Source: Parus major
Taxonomy: Eukaryota; Chordata; Aves; Passeriformes; Paridae
Reading direction: 5' to 3'
DNA length: 64,000 bases
Assembly: GCF_001522545.3 (NCBI RefSeq)
Contig: NC_031772.1
Location: 792,865-856,864, forward strand
Shown: positions 25,237 to 35,517 of the stretch, piece after piece
How positions within the stretch are numbered: position 1 is the first letter of the stretch
How the letters are laid out: each line of letters opens with the position of its first letter
Translations under genes and position numbers: made by a program
The notes under the pieces: model-generated
Databases searched by the model: none
What the model was told of the DNA's origin: nothing
Seen by the model: the letters and a program-made list of their open reading frames with translations, nothing else

Positions 25237-28200
25237 GTGAGTTCATTTAACACCGAGCAAACCCTTCACTTCTGGCTGCAGGGTGTTGCAGACAGCGGCA
25301 AAGGGAAGGTTTGACACTCGGTGCTGCCACAGCTTGTGCAGCCTTGTGAGAGACAACAGCTCACAGGCATTGCTGCAGTTTATAGCTCCTCTTTAAAGCT
25401 CTGCCTCTTTTCTGGGGGAATGGAATAATAGCCTTTATGCTGATTTTATACAGCATGTGTCACAGGGATTAATTTTAAGAATGGATTTTTGCATCTTTAA
25501 GCTTCCAGAGCTCGATTCAGCCATTTTAGAAGGCACACACAGAAGGGGAAAGGGGAGAGCGCTGCTGGTGGAGGACAGTCACACTTCTCTGTGTGCCACC
25601 ACTTTGTCCTGGAGAACAAACAAGTGCTCACCTCCATAAAACACTCTTTGGATTTGGCCTGTGAGGATTGTTTGAAGCCAAAGCCAGTGTGATTTTAACA
25701 GAGGCTGTAGGATGCAGGCAGAGCTGGAGACAAGACAGAGCAGTTGATGGATGTGGGCAATCACACACAGTAATGCAGGCTGGTGCTTGATTTATCTGCA
25801 GCAGCAACAGTTCCAGCAGAGGCTGGTTCACGTCCAGTGTGAGTTCCTGTTTGCTGCAAGGCTGCCCTTTCTTCTTTCATTAAAACATTGCTGGAAACTG
25901 GTTAAAAAAAGGCTCTTTCCAAAATGTTTGCTCAGCAATGGAACGTGAAGAGAACCTCGTGTTTTTGCCACCATCCATCCAGGTGTTCCTGCTGTGAAAC
26001 AGAGTGGGCAGGACAGGTGTGAGCAGGGCTCCAAGAGCTGCTGTCCCAGCCCTCTGGTGACCAAAGGGACGTGCTGAGTGTCCTGGGGAGGTGGACAGAG
26101 AGGAGAGGCAGGGCAGGCAGAGCAGGGACATGCCCTGCTGGAAGGATGTGCTTTAGGGAGGTGAAGAGGAGCCCTCAGCAGAGGTGGGTCAGGAGCAAAC
26201 CTGCCAGGACAACACCAGGGTAGCACCATGGCTGAGGGCTGCCCTCACCAGGCAGCCACCACGGCAAGGCTGGTGGCCACTGTGGCCATCCCACCCAGGC
26301 TGGGGTCCCTGCAGTGCCAGCAGCTCAGGCTGGTGCACACAAGCCCCCCACAGCCAGGAGGTGGCCCAGGGGTGAGGAAGGCTCATGTTCCCCTCCAGCC
26401 TGCAGGGGACCCTGGACCCAGGGCCTGAGGATGAGGAGGAGGGAGAGGAAGAAATGCCCCAGCAGGCCACAGCTGCTGGCAGAGGCCATTCCCAGCCAGC
26501 ACAGGCAGACAGAGCAGGACCATTCCTGTGGCCAGACAAGCCTCACCAAGCAGCAGCACACAAAAGCTATTGTTTTCCTCTCTCAAACAGCTTATTCCAG
26601 TCTGTGCATCTGTGGTGGGAGATTCTTACACCACCTGCTTTAGGGGATTTTAAGCACCAAACTTCAGCACTCCCAATCTCTTGCCATCAGTCATTTCTGC
26701 TCATTGGCTGTTCTGACGTTTGGCTCTGCAGATTTGATGTTTGGATTGTGCTCAGGTCTGGCAATAAGGAAAGCTCAGGAGCACAATGACAGCCCTGAAA
26801 TGTGTCTGGCCGTGGGGCAGAGGGGGGGCACAGCTGGAAAGGGCTGGATTCCTGGGAGAACAGCAACTCCCAGCCCAGCCCCTGCTCCTGTCCCCATTGC
26901 AGTGTTCATTGAGAACAAAGAGGCGAGCTCGGTCCTGCAGAGGCAAAGAAGAGCCAACTCCAACCGGCTGGAGGAGGTCATTCCTGGGAACCTGGAGAGG
27001 GAATGCATAGAGGAGAAATGCAGCTATGAAGAGGCACGAGAAGTGTTTGAGAACGAAGAGAAAACGGTGAGTTCTGGGAAATGGCAGCACCTTGCTCCCT
27101 GCTCTGAGCCCTGCAGAGGAGGGGGAACAGCAAGGACAGACCCTGCAGGGCTCAGAGCAGCCTCTGGCACGGCTGATTTCACCTCTGCTCCATCAGCTGG
27201 GTTGGGGAACTGCTCTGAAAGCTTCACCAGCCACCACTGGGACTGTGGAGGTGCTGCTTTCCCTGCAAGTCTTTCCTTCAGCTTCGGAGCCTTCCAGGCA
27301 CTGCTTCAGTCACACAACACCCAGGAATTAGAAAACAAAGGAAACTTTTTCTTTTTTCCCTTTGCAGATGCAGTTTTGGAAAACATACGTTGGTAAGAGC
27401 TGCTTTCTTCGTGTTCTAATGCTTCACATTCCTGTCTCAGTGCACACAGACCTGATGGATCTGTATCAAATGTATTTCAGCATCCAGAAACTGCAATGAC
27501 AGAGCCAGTCAGGGCCTTGCACTGCACATCCTGCAGCTGCCAGCCTGGGTCTGTCCCCTTGGTATAGACATGGCAAGACAAAAGAAAGAAAAAATAACCC
27601 AAAACCCAAAAAAAAACCCCAAAAAGTCTTAGTGTTTTATTTGCTCAAGCAAGGTTTTTCTGAACATATTTCAGAAACCTCATGGAACAGAAGCAGCTCA
27701 GGCAGAGTACTGGATCTCATTGAGCCCAGGGCACGCTCTGGGCTTCAGCTGTGTCACAGAGTAAAATAGCACAGCAATAATTAACAGCCCTTCAGCAAAC
27801 CATGCTCTGTTCTCAAGCAGAGATCTCCAGATAAGGCACAGCCCTGGGAGGGCACAGCGTGAATCCCTAGAAATGCCATATTAAAGTGGAGACAATGTGA
27901 TCATAGCAAACAGCTGTTTGCAATTCACACCATTGCTCCCAGACCCTTACTTCAGTTTTCTTTCCACATCTATTTCTTCCTTTTCAGCCTCCATCCCCAG
28001 CGACTCCTCGGTCCCTTAACAAAAAGATTTCAGTGCCCACTACACCATCTGAAACTAATTTTAAGGACATTTCAATAAATGAAATGTTTTGTAGATTGGC
28101 AAAATGCCCAGAACATCTCAGTAAAAAGCCTTAAATAATTCAGATTACTCAGTCCAGACTATAAAATAAAAACATTACATTAGCATTGTAGGACAGTCCT

Positions 28201-31200
28201 GTGAAAACACAACTGATGGAACTCAACAGTGCATTTGTTTCCCTGCCACTGTAACAAATCAGCAGATGAAAATTCCGGAATGCCATCCATTCCTGTCCCC
28301 CGAGGTTTGCTGTTCAGAGTGAGCTGCTGTTCCCAGTGTGCAGCCCACGGCAGCTCCCCTGGCACAGCACCCAAACCCAGCTGCCATCCTCGCCCTGCCT
28401 GCAAACCTCCACCCCGGGACCCAGACAAGCCCAAACCATCCTGTTCCTGTTTGCATTTTGCATTGCAGCCCATCCCTGGAACCCCATTGAGTGCCTCACT
28501 GTCCTGTGTCCTTCTCAGGACACAAACACAGCCTTGCCCTTTCCCTGTGCCCTGGCACAAGCATCTCAAAGGGCTTCCCCATCATCCAGCATCACTGATT
28601 TACTTCTCCAAAGTTTTAGATCACCAGTTTTGCAATAGTGAGTATTTTCATTAAAGCCTCGGGTTCTCAGCTGGAGGCAGCTGTGAGAATAAAAGCCCTG
28701 GCACAGGAGGAAAGAGCCAGAGCAGGTAATAAATACAGGTACAGGATGGAGAGAGAAGGAACAACGGGAAGGTTCTCAAGCCCAACACACACACACAGGT
28801 CTCCACACCCCAGTGGACAGAGCCAGACTGTCACAGAGCACTGCTCCTGTTAGAACAACCCAGCTCAGGAGACTCAGAGCACTCTGGAAGTAGCAAACCT
28901 TCAAAACTTGTCTAATTTGGCCAAGCTGAGATGTTGAGTGAGGTGACTGCAGAGGGTTCTGCTGAAAGGAGCAGAGTTCACCCTCAGGGGACACGCTGGG
29001 ACTGGGGTGAAGCGCTGCTGCTGCTGTTCCTGTGCTGCCAGGGCTGTGGCACCTGGGGGACCTGACCTCCCCCAGCACCACCAAGGAGCTGTGCTGGCCC
29101 TGCCCTCTGCACAGCAAGGCTCCAGATGTGCACAGGGAAGCTCCAGATGTGCTCAGGGAGGCTCCAGATGTGCTCAGGGAGGCTCCAGATGTGCTCAGGG
29201 AGGCTCCAGATGTGCTCAGGGAGGCTCCAGATGTGCACAGGGAGGCTCCAGATGTGTTCAGCGAGGCTCCAGATGTGTTCAGTGAGGCTCCAGATGTGCA
29301 GGAACCTGTGCTCATTAACTGTCCTCTCCTCTCTCCGAGATGGGGACCAGTGCAACCCCAACCCCTGCAAGAACGGAGCCTCCTGCGAGGACCAAATCAA
29401 CTCCTACGTGTGCTGGTGCCCAGCTGGCTACGAAGGCAAGAACTGCGAGATAGGTACGTGCCAAGTGCTGCTCTGGCAGAGCCCCAGGGCACCCGGGAGT
29501 GCTCCTCTCCTGGCCAGAGGCTTCAGACACTCGGTGCTGTGCTGTAAGGAATGGGAAATGCAGCCTGCTGCACCGGGGCTGCCAGGGGAACAGCCTGGGG
29601 ATGCAGCAGTNNNNNNNNNNNNNNNNNNNNNNNNNNNNNNNNNNNNNNNNNNNNNNNNNNNNNNNNNNNNNNNNNNNNNNNNNNNNNNNNNNNNNNNNNN
29701 NNNNNNNNNNNNNNNNNNNNNNNNNNNNNNNNNNNNNNNNNNNNNNNNNNNNNNNNNNNNNNNNNNNNNNNNNNNNNNNNNNNNNNNNNNNNNNNNNNNN
29801 NNNNNNNNNNNNNNNNNNNNNNNNNNNNNNNNNNNNNNNNNNNNNNNNNNNNNNNNNNNNNNNNNNNNNNNNNNNNNNNNNNNNNNNNNNNNNNNNNNNN
29901 NNNNNNNNNNNNNNNNNNNNNNNNNNNNNNNNNNNNNNNNNNNNNNNNNNNNNNNNNNNNNNNNNNNNNNNNNNNNNNNNNNNNNNNNNNNNNNNNNNNN
30001 NNNNNNNNNNNNNNNNNNNNNNNNNNNNNNNNNNNNNNNNNNNNNNNNNNNNNNNNNNNNNNNNNNNNNNNNNNNNNNNNNNNNNNNNNNNNNNNNNNNN
30101 NNNNNNNNNNNNNNNNNNNNNNNNNNNNNNNNNNNNNNNNNNNNNNNNNNNNNNNNNNNNNNNNNNNNNNNNNNNNNNNNNNNNNNNNNNNNNNNNNNNN
30201 NNNNNNNNNNNNNNNNNNNNNNNNNNNNNNNNNNNNNNNNNNNNNNNNNNNNNNNNNNNNNNNATGGCAAATGGTGACACAGAGCCCTTCCTCTATGCCC
30301 CAGCCCTTCTGGGCCTGCTCAGCCAGGGACACCCTGCTGAAAGCAGAGTTTCCCCATGGAACCCCCATTCTCCCCTTTCTCACGCCAGGCTGAGCAGCAG
30401 GTGCTGGGCAGGGCAGGATTATCCTGACTTCCTCTCAATGGCACTCTGCTTAATTCGTAATTATAATTATCAGCAGCAACCTTGATTCTGGAGGCAAATA
30501 AAAGGCAAATATTTTCCTGATGGGTTGAGGAGTTTATGAAAACCAAACAGCTGATAATTTAAGCAAGAGGGATATTCAGCTCTTATAATATAATCAGGGG
30601 CTGTGCAACTTGCATAATGTGCTAGACTCACTGCACTAATAAAAGATTCTCTTTCTAGTTGTGTTTCTGCTCTGGCAAGAGAGGAGTGTACGTTAAAAAG
30701 AGCATTTCAAAGTTGCATCAAATTTAAATAGTCTCATTGCAGATTTCTTGGGGAAGTCAGGAGCAAAAATAGAGCTGGAAGTGAGGCGTGAAGAAGAGCT
30801 CTGTAAAAATAGTAAATGATGGCATTAAAATGGCTACAGGAAGGGAGGTGTCCTTGAGGAAGTAGGAGTGGAGTTAATCTGCTGTGAAGTTATTTGAAAA
30901 CTCACTGAGAATTGCGAGGGCCTCTCAGACTGGTGGTTTCCCACCTCCGAGGTGTTCCCAGCACAGAGGAGTGAGGGGTGGGGAAGGACAGGAACCTCGC
31001 TGTGCCTCAGCCTGGGCTTTGCTCCATCACACATCCCTGGAGATGGCTCCTCCAGCCCAGNNNNNNNNNNNNNNNNNNNNNNNNNNNNNNNNNNNNNNNN
31101 NNNNNNNNNNNNNNNNNNNNNNNNNNNNNNNNNNNNNNNNNNNNNNNNNNNNNNNNNNNNNNNNNNNNNNNNNNNNNNNNNNNNNNNNNNNNNNNNNNNN

Positions 31201-34200
31201 NNNNNNNNNNNNNNNNNNNNNNNNNNNNNNNNNNNNNNNNNNNNNNNNNNNNNNNNNNNNNNNNNNNNNNNNNNNNNNNNNNNNNNNNNNNNNNNNNNNN
31301 CTGGGACACCTCACTGCCACACCAAGGCTGGAGCCCAGTCTGAGCCCAGCCATAATCCCAGCACGGAGCCCTGCTGGGCTCAGCTTTGCTGCTGATACTC
31401 GCTGCTCTCCCCCACTGCCAAAAGCACAGGAGTGGGGAAATCACATGGCTTCTTACCCAATATTTGCAGGAGTCCTTTAGGGTCAGGCTGCCAAATTTCA
31501 GCCAGCACGCAGCTGTTGGAGGCAGGAGGCTCTGCCAGGGCTCTGTGGGGCTCTAAAAGCTCCTCAACCTGCCCACTCAAATGAGAGGGATGGGAGTGTC
31601 CTTCTTCCCCATCTCCTAGCAATCAATCATCTGTTTTCCATAGTCTGGATCAGCCACGGGGGCTTGCTGAGCCCAAACCCCAGCTCTCAACAAATCTCTG
31701 ACCAGCTTTTTTGAAACAAGAGTTTCAAAAGAGCTCTCACAGTTCCTTTTCTGTTTTTTTCAGACTTCACTTGTGCTATTAAAAACGGAGGCTGCAAGCA
31801 CTTCTGCAGCCACCAGCCCCCACAGAAGGTTGTGTGTTCCTGTGCTGCTGGCTACAAACTGGCTAAAGATGGAAAGTCCTGCGAACCTACAGGTTAACTT
31901 TTAAACTGTTTTTAAGAGATTTGGGTTAAAGCTTTCAAGGCCTTGTCCTGGATTTAGTTACATGAATTTCATAGAGGCAATATCCTGCTGGAAACCTTGT
32001 TGCTTGTTTTCCTGCTTAGCAAAGGTGGAGCCGGACCCTGCAAGGGCAGATGTGGGGTCTGGCAGGAAGGGTTCAATGTGAGCATCCCTTTTTTTGCCTG
32101 GTGAGTGGAGAGGGTGGGTAGCTGTGCAGGAATTTGTTCAAAGACAAGTGCTGGTTTCAGATGCTGCTCAGCCAGGCTCCAGCCATCTTACAGTTCTAAA
32201 TCTGGATCAGAAATGTTCTGAAGGCAGAAAGGTGATGTTCAGCTACACCAGCACCCAGCCAGGGCTCACTCCTGTGTTCTTCCAGTAGGAGCTAGTGGTT
32301 AGTCACTGATTTTACACTGAGGATGCTCTGAACTTTCCAGAACAAAAGAGGACTTTGCTTACTGTCACTGCTCCTGATGGTCTGTTCCTGGCTGGTCCTG
32401 AGCCAGTGTCGATAACCTGGCTTGGGTGGGTACAAGTGAAGCCTTGTCCTGGCAGCAGTGTGTGTCTGCAGAGTCCCTCAGCGAGAGCTGCACTCTGGCT
32501 TAGCTGCTGTGTTGGGTGGGCTGGAAGGAAAATGCATTTTCCCAGAGGGCTGAAGAACATCTGGCTCTCCCCAGCTTTGCCCTGCTCCTAGACCATTACA
32601 GTACCCATAACTACACTGACACATGCAGACCCAACCCACAGCAGATGGACTGGGCATGAACATCTCAGCAGCACATCTGGCAGAGAAGAGATTGAGCAGA
32701 TCAATATTTTGGCATCCAAAGTCAGTTTAACATCGATGCTGTCGCATTTCTAGCACCTGACTGCAGCAGGTTTGCACACCCAAGCTTGCATGCAGGTACC
32801 TGCACAGGGGAGCTCTGTCAGCTGCAGCAGGGAGCACTGAGCTCCCGAATGTGCTGCCTGTCAGCAATCAGCTCAGGAATTATCTTGGGCTGGGAATCCT
32901 GTTAACAAAGGATCTCATCAAGAGCTCGGGCCTGTGTTGCCCAACATGGTGTATCACTTTCACTGCACCAGAAAGGTTTACAGCTAGCAAGATCATCTTT
33001 CAGCTTGGGTGATTGCCCTTCCTGCAGAAGCTCTTTTGTTGGCTCTGAAACCCTCATTTCATAGGCTAAGCCAGCAGGTACCACTTCCCATCACTCAGCA
33101 CTCATTTGAGTCCTGTTCCTAAAGTGAACTGTTTAAAGGATGAAGTCTCAGTAGGCCACACTCACATCTGATTTTACACTAATGTTTGTTTGCTCAGTGC
33201 TTCTGAAAGCTTTTCAGATGAAAGACAATGCCTGGTGCTATTTACTATTTTGACTGCCACTACCAGCAGGAATTTGGCACACACTGCGTGGGAGAGGAAT
33301 GGGAAGAGCTCATTGAAACGAGCCTAGAGATGAGATCTCCATTAACAGAGGAAATACATAACTCTAGGAAGAGTTTATTAATGTTTTCCTCACCTTGGTG
33401 CCAAGCAGGATTATCTGTACAATTGGCAGCTGCTATTTCCTGCCCTCTCCCAGCTGCTGTTTGTTGTTCTGCAGTCACTGGCTGCCCAGCAGAGGATTCC
33501 CAGGTATGCAGCACACATCCTGCCCAGGGCAGGCACAAACGCTCAGCACAAGCCTTTATCACTTTTAAAGCGGTTCAGGTGTCATTTCCAAAGCCCAGGA
33601 ACAATCATTGACACATCCCTGGTGCTGTGGCTCCAAGGTGCAGGGTCCCCGTGCTCAGCCCACAGCCCTGCTGCTCCCAAACCGAGGTGAGGCAGCATCT
33701 CCTCCTCCCCAGCCCCTCTGGCCACACAGCCAGGCCCAGCTGCCACCGTTCCTCTCCCAGTGCCATATCCCTGCGGGAGGATCACGGCTCCCGAAGCCAA
33801 GAGGAAGCTCACCCGCTCCATGAACACCTTTGAGCACTGGAACATCACCGCTGATGACGCTGACGATGGCCCTGAGGAGGAGCTGGACAACAGCACGGAC
33901 AGCAGCGCTGCAGCCACCGCCAGGATCAGCCCCGTGCTCAGGACGGGCACGCGCGTGGTCGGCGGCTCGGACAGCCTGAAAGGAGAGGTGCCCTGGCAGG
34001 TACCAGCTCTGTCTGCAAACCTTCTGCAACCCCAGCTGTCGATTTCTGAGTACAGGCTCATCTTTTAAATACCCAGAGCCTGTCTCTGAGGTTAGACTGG
34101 CAATAGTCTCCAGCCTAACAGGAGCACAGCTCCTTTCCATCCACAGCTTTACGCCACAGCAACAAAACTTGCCTGCGTGGGGCTCTCCTCTGGCAAAGGC

Positions 34201-35344
34201 AGGCAGAAGTCAGGGTCACAGCAGCTTTACCTGCTGGGGCACAAAGGGTTGAGCTACAGCAGCAGATTGCCCAGTAGTCCATGAATGTACCACAAGCTGA
34301 AGGCTGAGGGAAGGGAGTTTTGCAAGGAGCAATGCAACTTATTTTTTAGCTCCATCAGTTTCAGCAGATCACAGAATCATCCAACAGTTTGGGTTGGAAG
34401 GGACCTTAAAGATCACCTAGTTCCAACCCCCTGCCGTGACCAGGGCCATCCTCCACTGGTCCAGGCTTACACAAACCCCAGAGTGTGATTTCCCCCTGCT
34501 CCCACAGGTTCTGCTGGTGAACAGCAAAGGCTTGGGCTTCTGCGGCGGATCCATCATCAACGAGAAGTGGGTGGTGACAGCAGCGCACTGCCTGAAGCCG
34601 GGCAACACCCACAACCTCACTGCTGTGGCAGGTGAGCACCTGGGCAGGAGGGGAGGGACACGGGGCTGGCCCTGGCTGGACAAGGGATGGCACAGGACAC
34701 TGTGACCGCCCTGATGGGCACGAGGGGCTGCAGGACCTGGCACGGGTCGGGCACGGCTCTGGTTTCGGGGGGTGCCGCAGTCACCGCTCCCCGCAGGTGA
34801 ACACGATCTCAGGAGCGACGAGCACACGGAGCAGCGGCGCAGGGTGGTGAGGCTGCTCCCCCACCCCACCTACAACGCCTCCATCAACGAGTACCACAAC
34901 GACATCGCCCTCCTGGAGCTGGAGCGGCCCCTCACCTTCAACAGCTACGTGACCCCGGTGTGCCTGGGCAGCCGCGAGTTCAGCAATGCGCTGCTCCGGC
35001 AGGGCACGGGCACGGTCAGCGGCTGGGGCCGGCTGCTCTTCCGCGGCCGCACCGCCACCACCCTGCAGGTCCTCAAGGTGCCCTTCGTGGATCGGCCCAC
35101 CTGCCTCAAGAGCACCTCCACCAGCATCCTGCAGAACATGTTCTGTGCCGGCTTCCCCTCCGGGGGCAGGGACACCTGCGAGGGGGACAGCGGGGGCCCG
35201 TACACCACCGAGATCGAGGGCACCTGGTTTCTCACGGGCATCACCAGCTGGGGAGAGCAGTGTGCCCTGCCGGGCAAGTACGGCATCTACACCAGGGTCT
35301 CCAAGTACGTCAAGTGGATAAAGCAGAACACCAGGCTCCCCTGA
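25170..35344 (+). CDS. F9: Coagulation factor IX, complete coding region in eight exons
   Basis: Secreted vitamin K-dependent serine protease zymogen. Once activated it works with factor VIIIa on phospholipid to activate factor X. Coding exons: 25170-25236, 26903-27066, 27368-27392, 29340-29453, 31764-31892, 33761-33999, 34508-34631 and 34797-35344. Phases join into 469 codons plus TGA (human 461). Exons 2-5 match human sizes (164, 25, 114 and 129 nt). Layout by residue: signal peptide about 1-20; propeptide to RQRR at 36-39; Gla domain 40-85; EGF1 86-123; EGF2 124-166; linker and activation peptide 167-231, with cleavages after KLTR-185 and GTR-231; protease 232-469. The catalytic triad is His273 (TAAHC), Asp323 (NDIALL) and Ser419 (GDSGGP), with S1 Asp413. 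The start ATG has A at -3 and G at +4. Factors VII and X share this architecture, but the KLTR and VVGG cleavage sites, the separate activation peptide and the MCF2 neighbour make this F9. Confidence 0.97.
26903..27066 (+). CDS. F9: F9 exon 2: propeptide and Gla domain
   Basis: 164 nt, the same size as the human exon. The propeptide keeps Phe at -16 and Ala at -10, used for gamma-carboxylase recognition, and ends in the furin-type site RQRR. The mature chain starts ANSNRLEEV. The glutamates that become Gla are at mature positions 7, 8, 15, 17, 20, 21, 26, 27, 30, 33 and 36, with an additional Glu at 35. The Cys18-Cys23 pair is present. The exon ends in phase 0 before GTGAGT. Confidence 0.96.
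27368..27392 (+). CDS. F9: F9 exon 3: aromatic stack
   Basis: A 25-nt micro-exon, identical in size to human exon 3. It encodes MQFWKTYV plus one base and corresponds to human EFWKQYV. The acceptor TTTGCAG and donor GTAAGA are clear. The twelfth human Gla position (40) is Gln here. Confidence 0.95.
28783..28798. repeat. Short CA microsatellite
   Basis: Seven CA dinucleotides in F9 intron 3. Confidence 0.85.
29119..29302. repeat. 21-bp minisatellite in F9 intron 3
   Basis: 8.7 copies of GCTCCAGATGTGCTCAGGGA plus G, starting at 29119 and repeating every 21 bases to 29287. It ends 37 bases before exon 4. The unit length is a multiple of three and the array is open in the exon 4 frame. Confidence 0.95.
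29340..29453 (+). CDS. F9: F9 exon 4: EGF-like domain 1
   Basis: 114 nt, as in human. It begins DGDQC, with the Asp-Gly-Asp-Gln calcium ligands. [12 protein letters not shown] fits the aspartate beta-hydroxylation motif. The O-fucose site in CKNGASC is kept. The serine of the O-glucose motif (CxSxPC) is replaced, giving CNPNPC. The donor is GTACGT. A 21-bp minisatellite lies just upstream. Confidence 0.96.
   Translation: MGTSATPTPARTEPPARTKSTPTCAGAQLATKARTAR
29611..30263. other. Assembly gap (653 N) in F9 intron 4
   Basis: Undetermined bases between exons 4 and 5. No F9 coding sequence is missing. Confidence 0.99.
31061..31300. other. Assembly gap (240 N) in F9 intron 4
   Basis: Undetermined bases, second gap in the same intron. 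Confidence 0.99.
31764..31892 (+). CDS. F9: F9 exon 5: EGF-like domain 2
   Basis: 129 nt, as in human. It carries six cysteines ([12 protein letters not shown], then CSCAAGY, then KSCEPT) and joins the light chain to the activation region. The acceptor is a strong pyrimidine tract plus CAG. The donor ACAG|GTTAAC is weak, with T instead of A or G at +3. Confidence 0.95.
33761..33999 (+). CDS. F9: F9 exon 6: linker, activation peptide and start of protease
   Basis: 239 nt against 203 in human. VPYPCG supplies the light-chain cysteine that links to the protease. The first activation site is KLTR|SMNTF (after residue 185) and the second is GTR|VVGG (after residue 231), which releases a 46-residue acidic peptide with two N-glycosylation sequons (NIT at 194, NST at 210). 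The exon ends PWQ in phase 0 before GTACCA. Confidence 0.95.
34367..34480 (-). mobile_element. CR1 LINE fragment in F9 intron 6
   Basis: Contains GGTTGGAAGGGACCTTAAAG, then ATCACCTAGTTCCAACCCCC and a diverged CCACTGGTCCAGG. This is the antisense of the CR1 3' end, common in birds. It stops about 27 bp before exon 7. Confidence 0.85.
34508..34631 (+). CDS. F9: F9 exon 7: protease, catalytic histidine
   Basis: 124 nt. It encodes [18 protein letters not shown] with catalytic His273, followed by a loop bearing a new sequon, NLT at 282. The acceptor CCCACAG lies about 27 bp after the end of a CR1 fragment. The donor is GTGAGC. Confidence 0.96.
34797..35344 (+). CDS. F9: F9 exon 8: rest of protease and stop
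   Basis: 548 nt ending in TGA at 35342-35344. It contains catalytic Asp323 ([10 protein letters not shown]), S1 Asp413, catalytic Ser419 (CEGDSGGP), the SWGEQC strand and the C-terminal helix ending NTRLP. Third codon positions are almost all G or C, and a GCGGCCGC site occurs near 35043, unlike the more mixed composition of exons 1-5. Confidence 0.97.
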
Positions 35345-35430
35345 GAAGCAGCACCGTGCTGGAGGAGGGACTGGGAGGGCTGGAGAGGGCCCACAGCCAT
35401 CGCTGGGGTTCTCAGATAGCATCACATTTC

Positions 35431-35436
35431 AATAAA
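35431..35436 (+). terminator. F9 polyadenylation signal, proximal
   Basis: AATAAA 87 bases after the stop codon, followed by a T-rich stretch (TTTTGCTCTTGG) suitable as a downstream element. Confidence 0.65.
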
Positions 35437-35511
35437 CATCTCTAAATGAAATCACTTTTGCTCTTGGAAGGCAAAAGGTGGGAGAATGTGACGAAAATGT
35501 GGTAATAAGGA

Positions 35512-35517
35512 AATAAA
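35512..35517 (+). terminator. F9 polyadenylation signal, distal alternative
   Basis: A second AATAAA about 80 bases further on, preceded by GTAATAAGG. It could be an alternative end of F9 transcripts. Confidence 0.45.

Noticed and set aside
26704..27396. 230-codon open frame around F9 exon 2
   Set aside because: It contains the real exon but extends through intron on both sides; the exon limits are fixed by AG and GT sites and the human exon size.
29315..30485. Several open frames of about 280-385 codons near F9 exon 4
   Set aside because: Most of their length is assembly gap; only 29340-29453 is coding.
25170..35344. Assignment of the + strand gene to factor X, factor VII or protein C
   Set aside because: These share the Gla-EGF-EGF-protease layout, but the KLTR and TR|VVGG cleavage sites, a distinct glycosylated activation peptide, the exon sizes and the MCF2 neighbour fit only factor IX.
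34781..35425. 214-codon - strand frame opposite F9 exon 8
   Set aside because: Shadow of a GC-rich coding exon; GC-rich third positions remove stop codons on the other strand.
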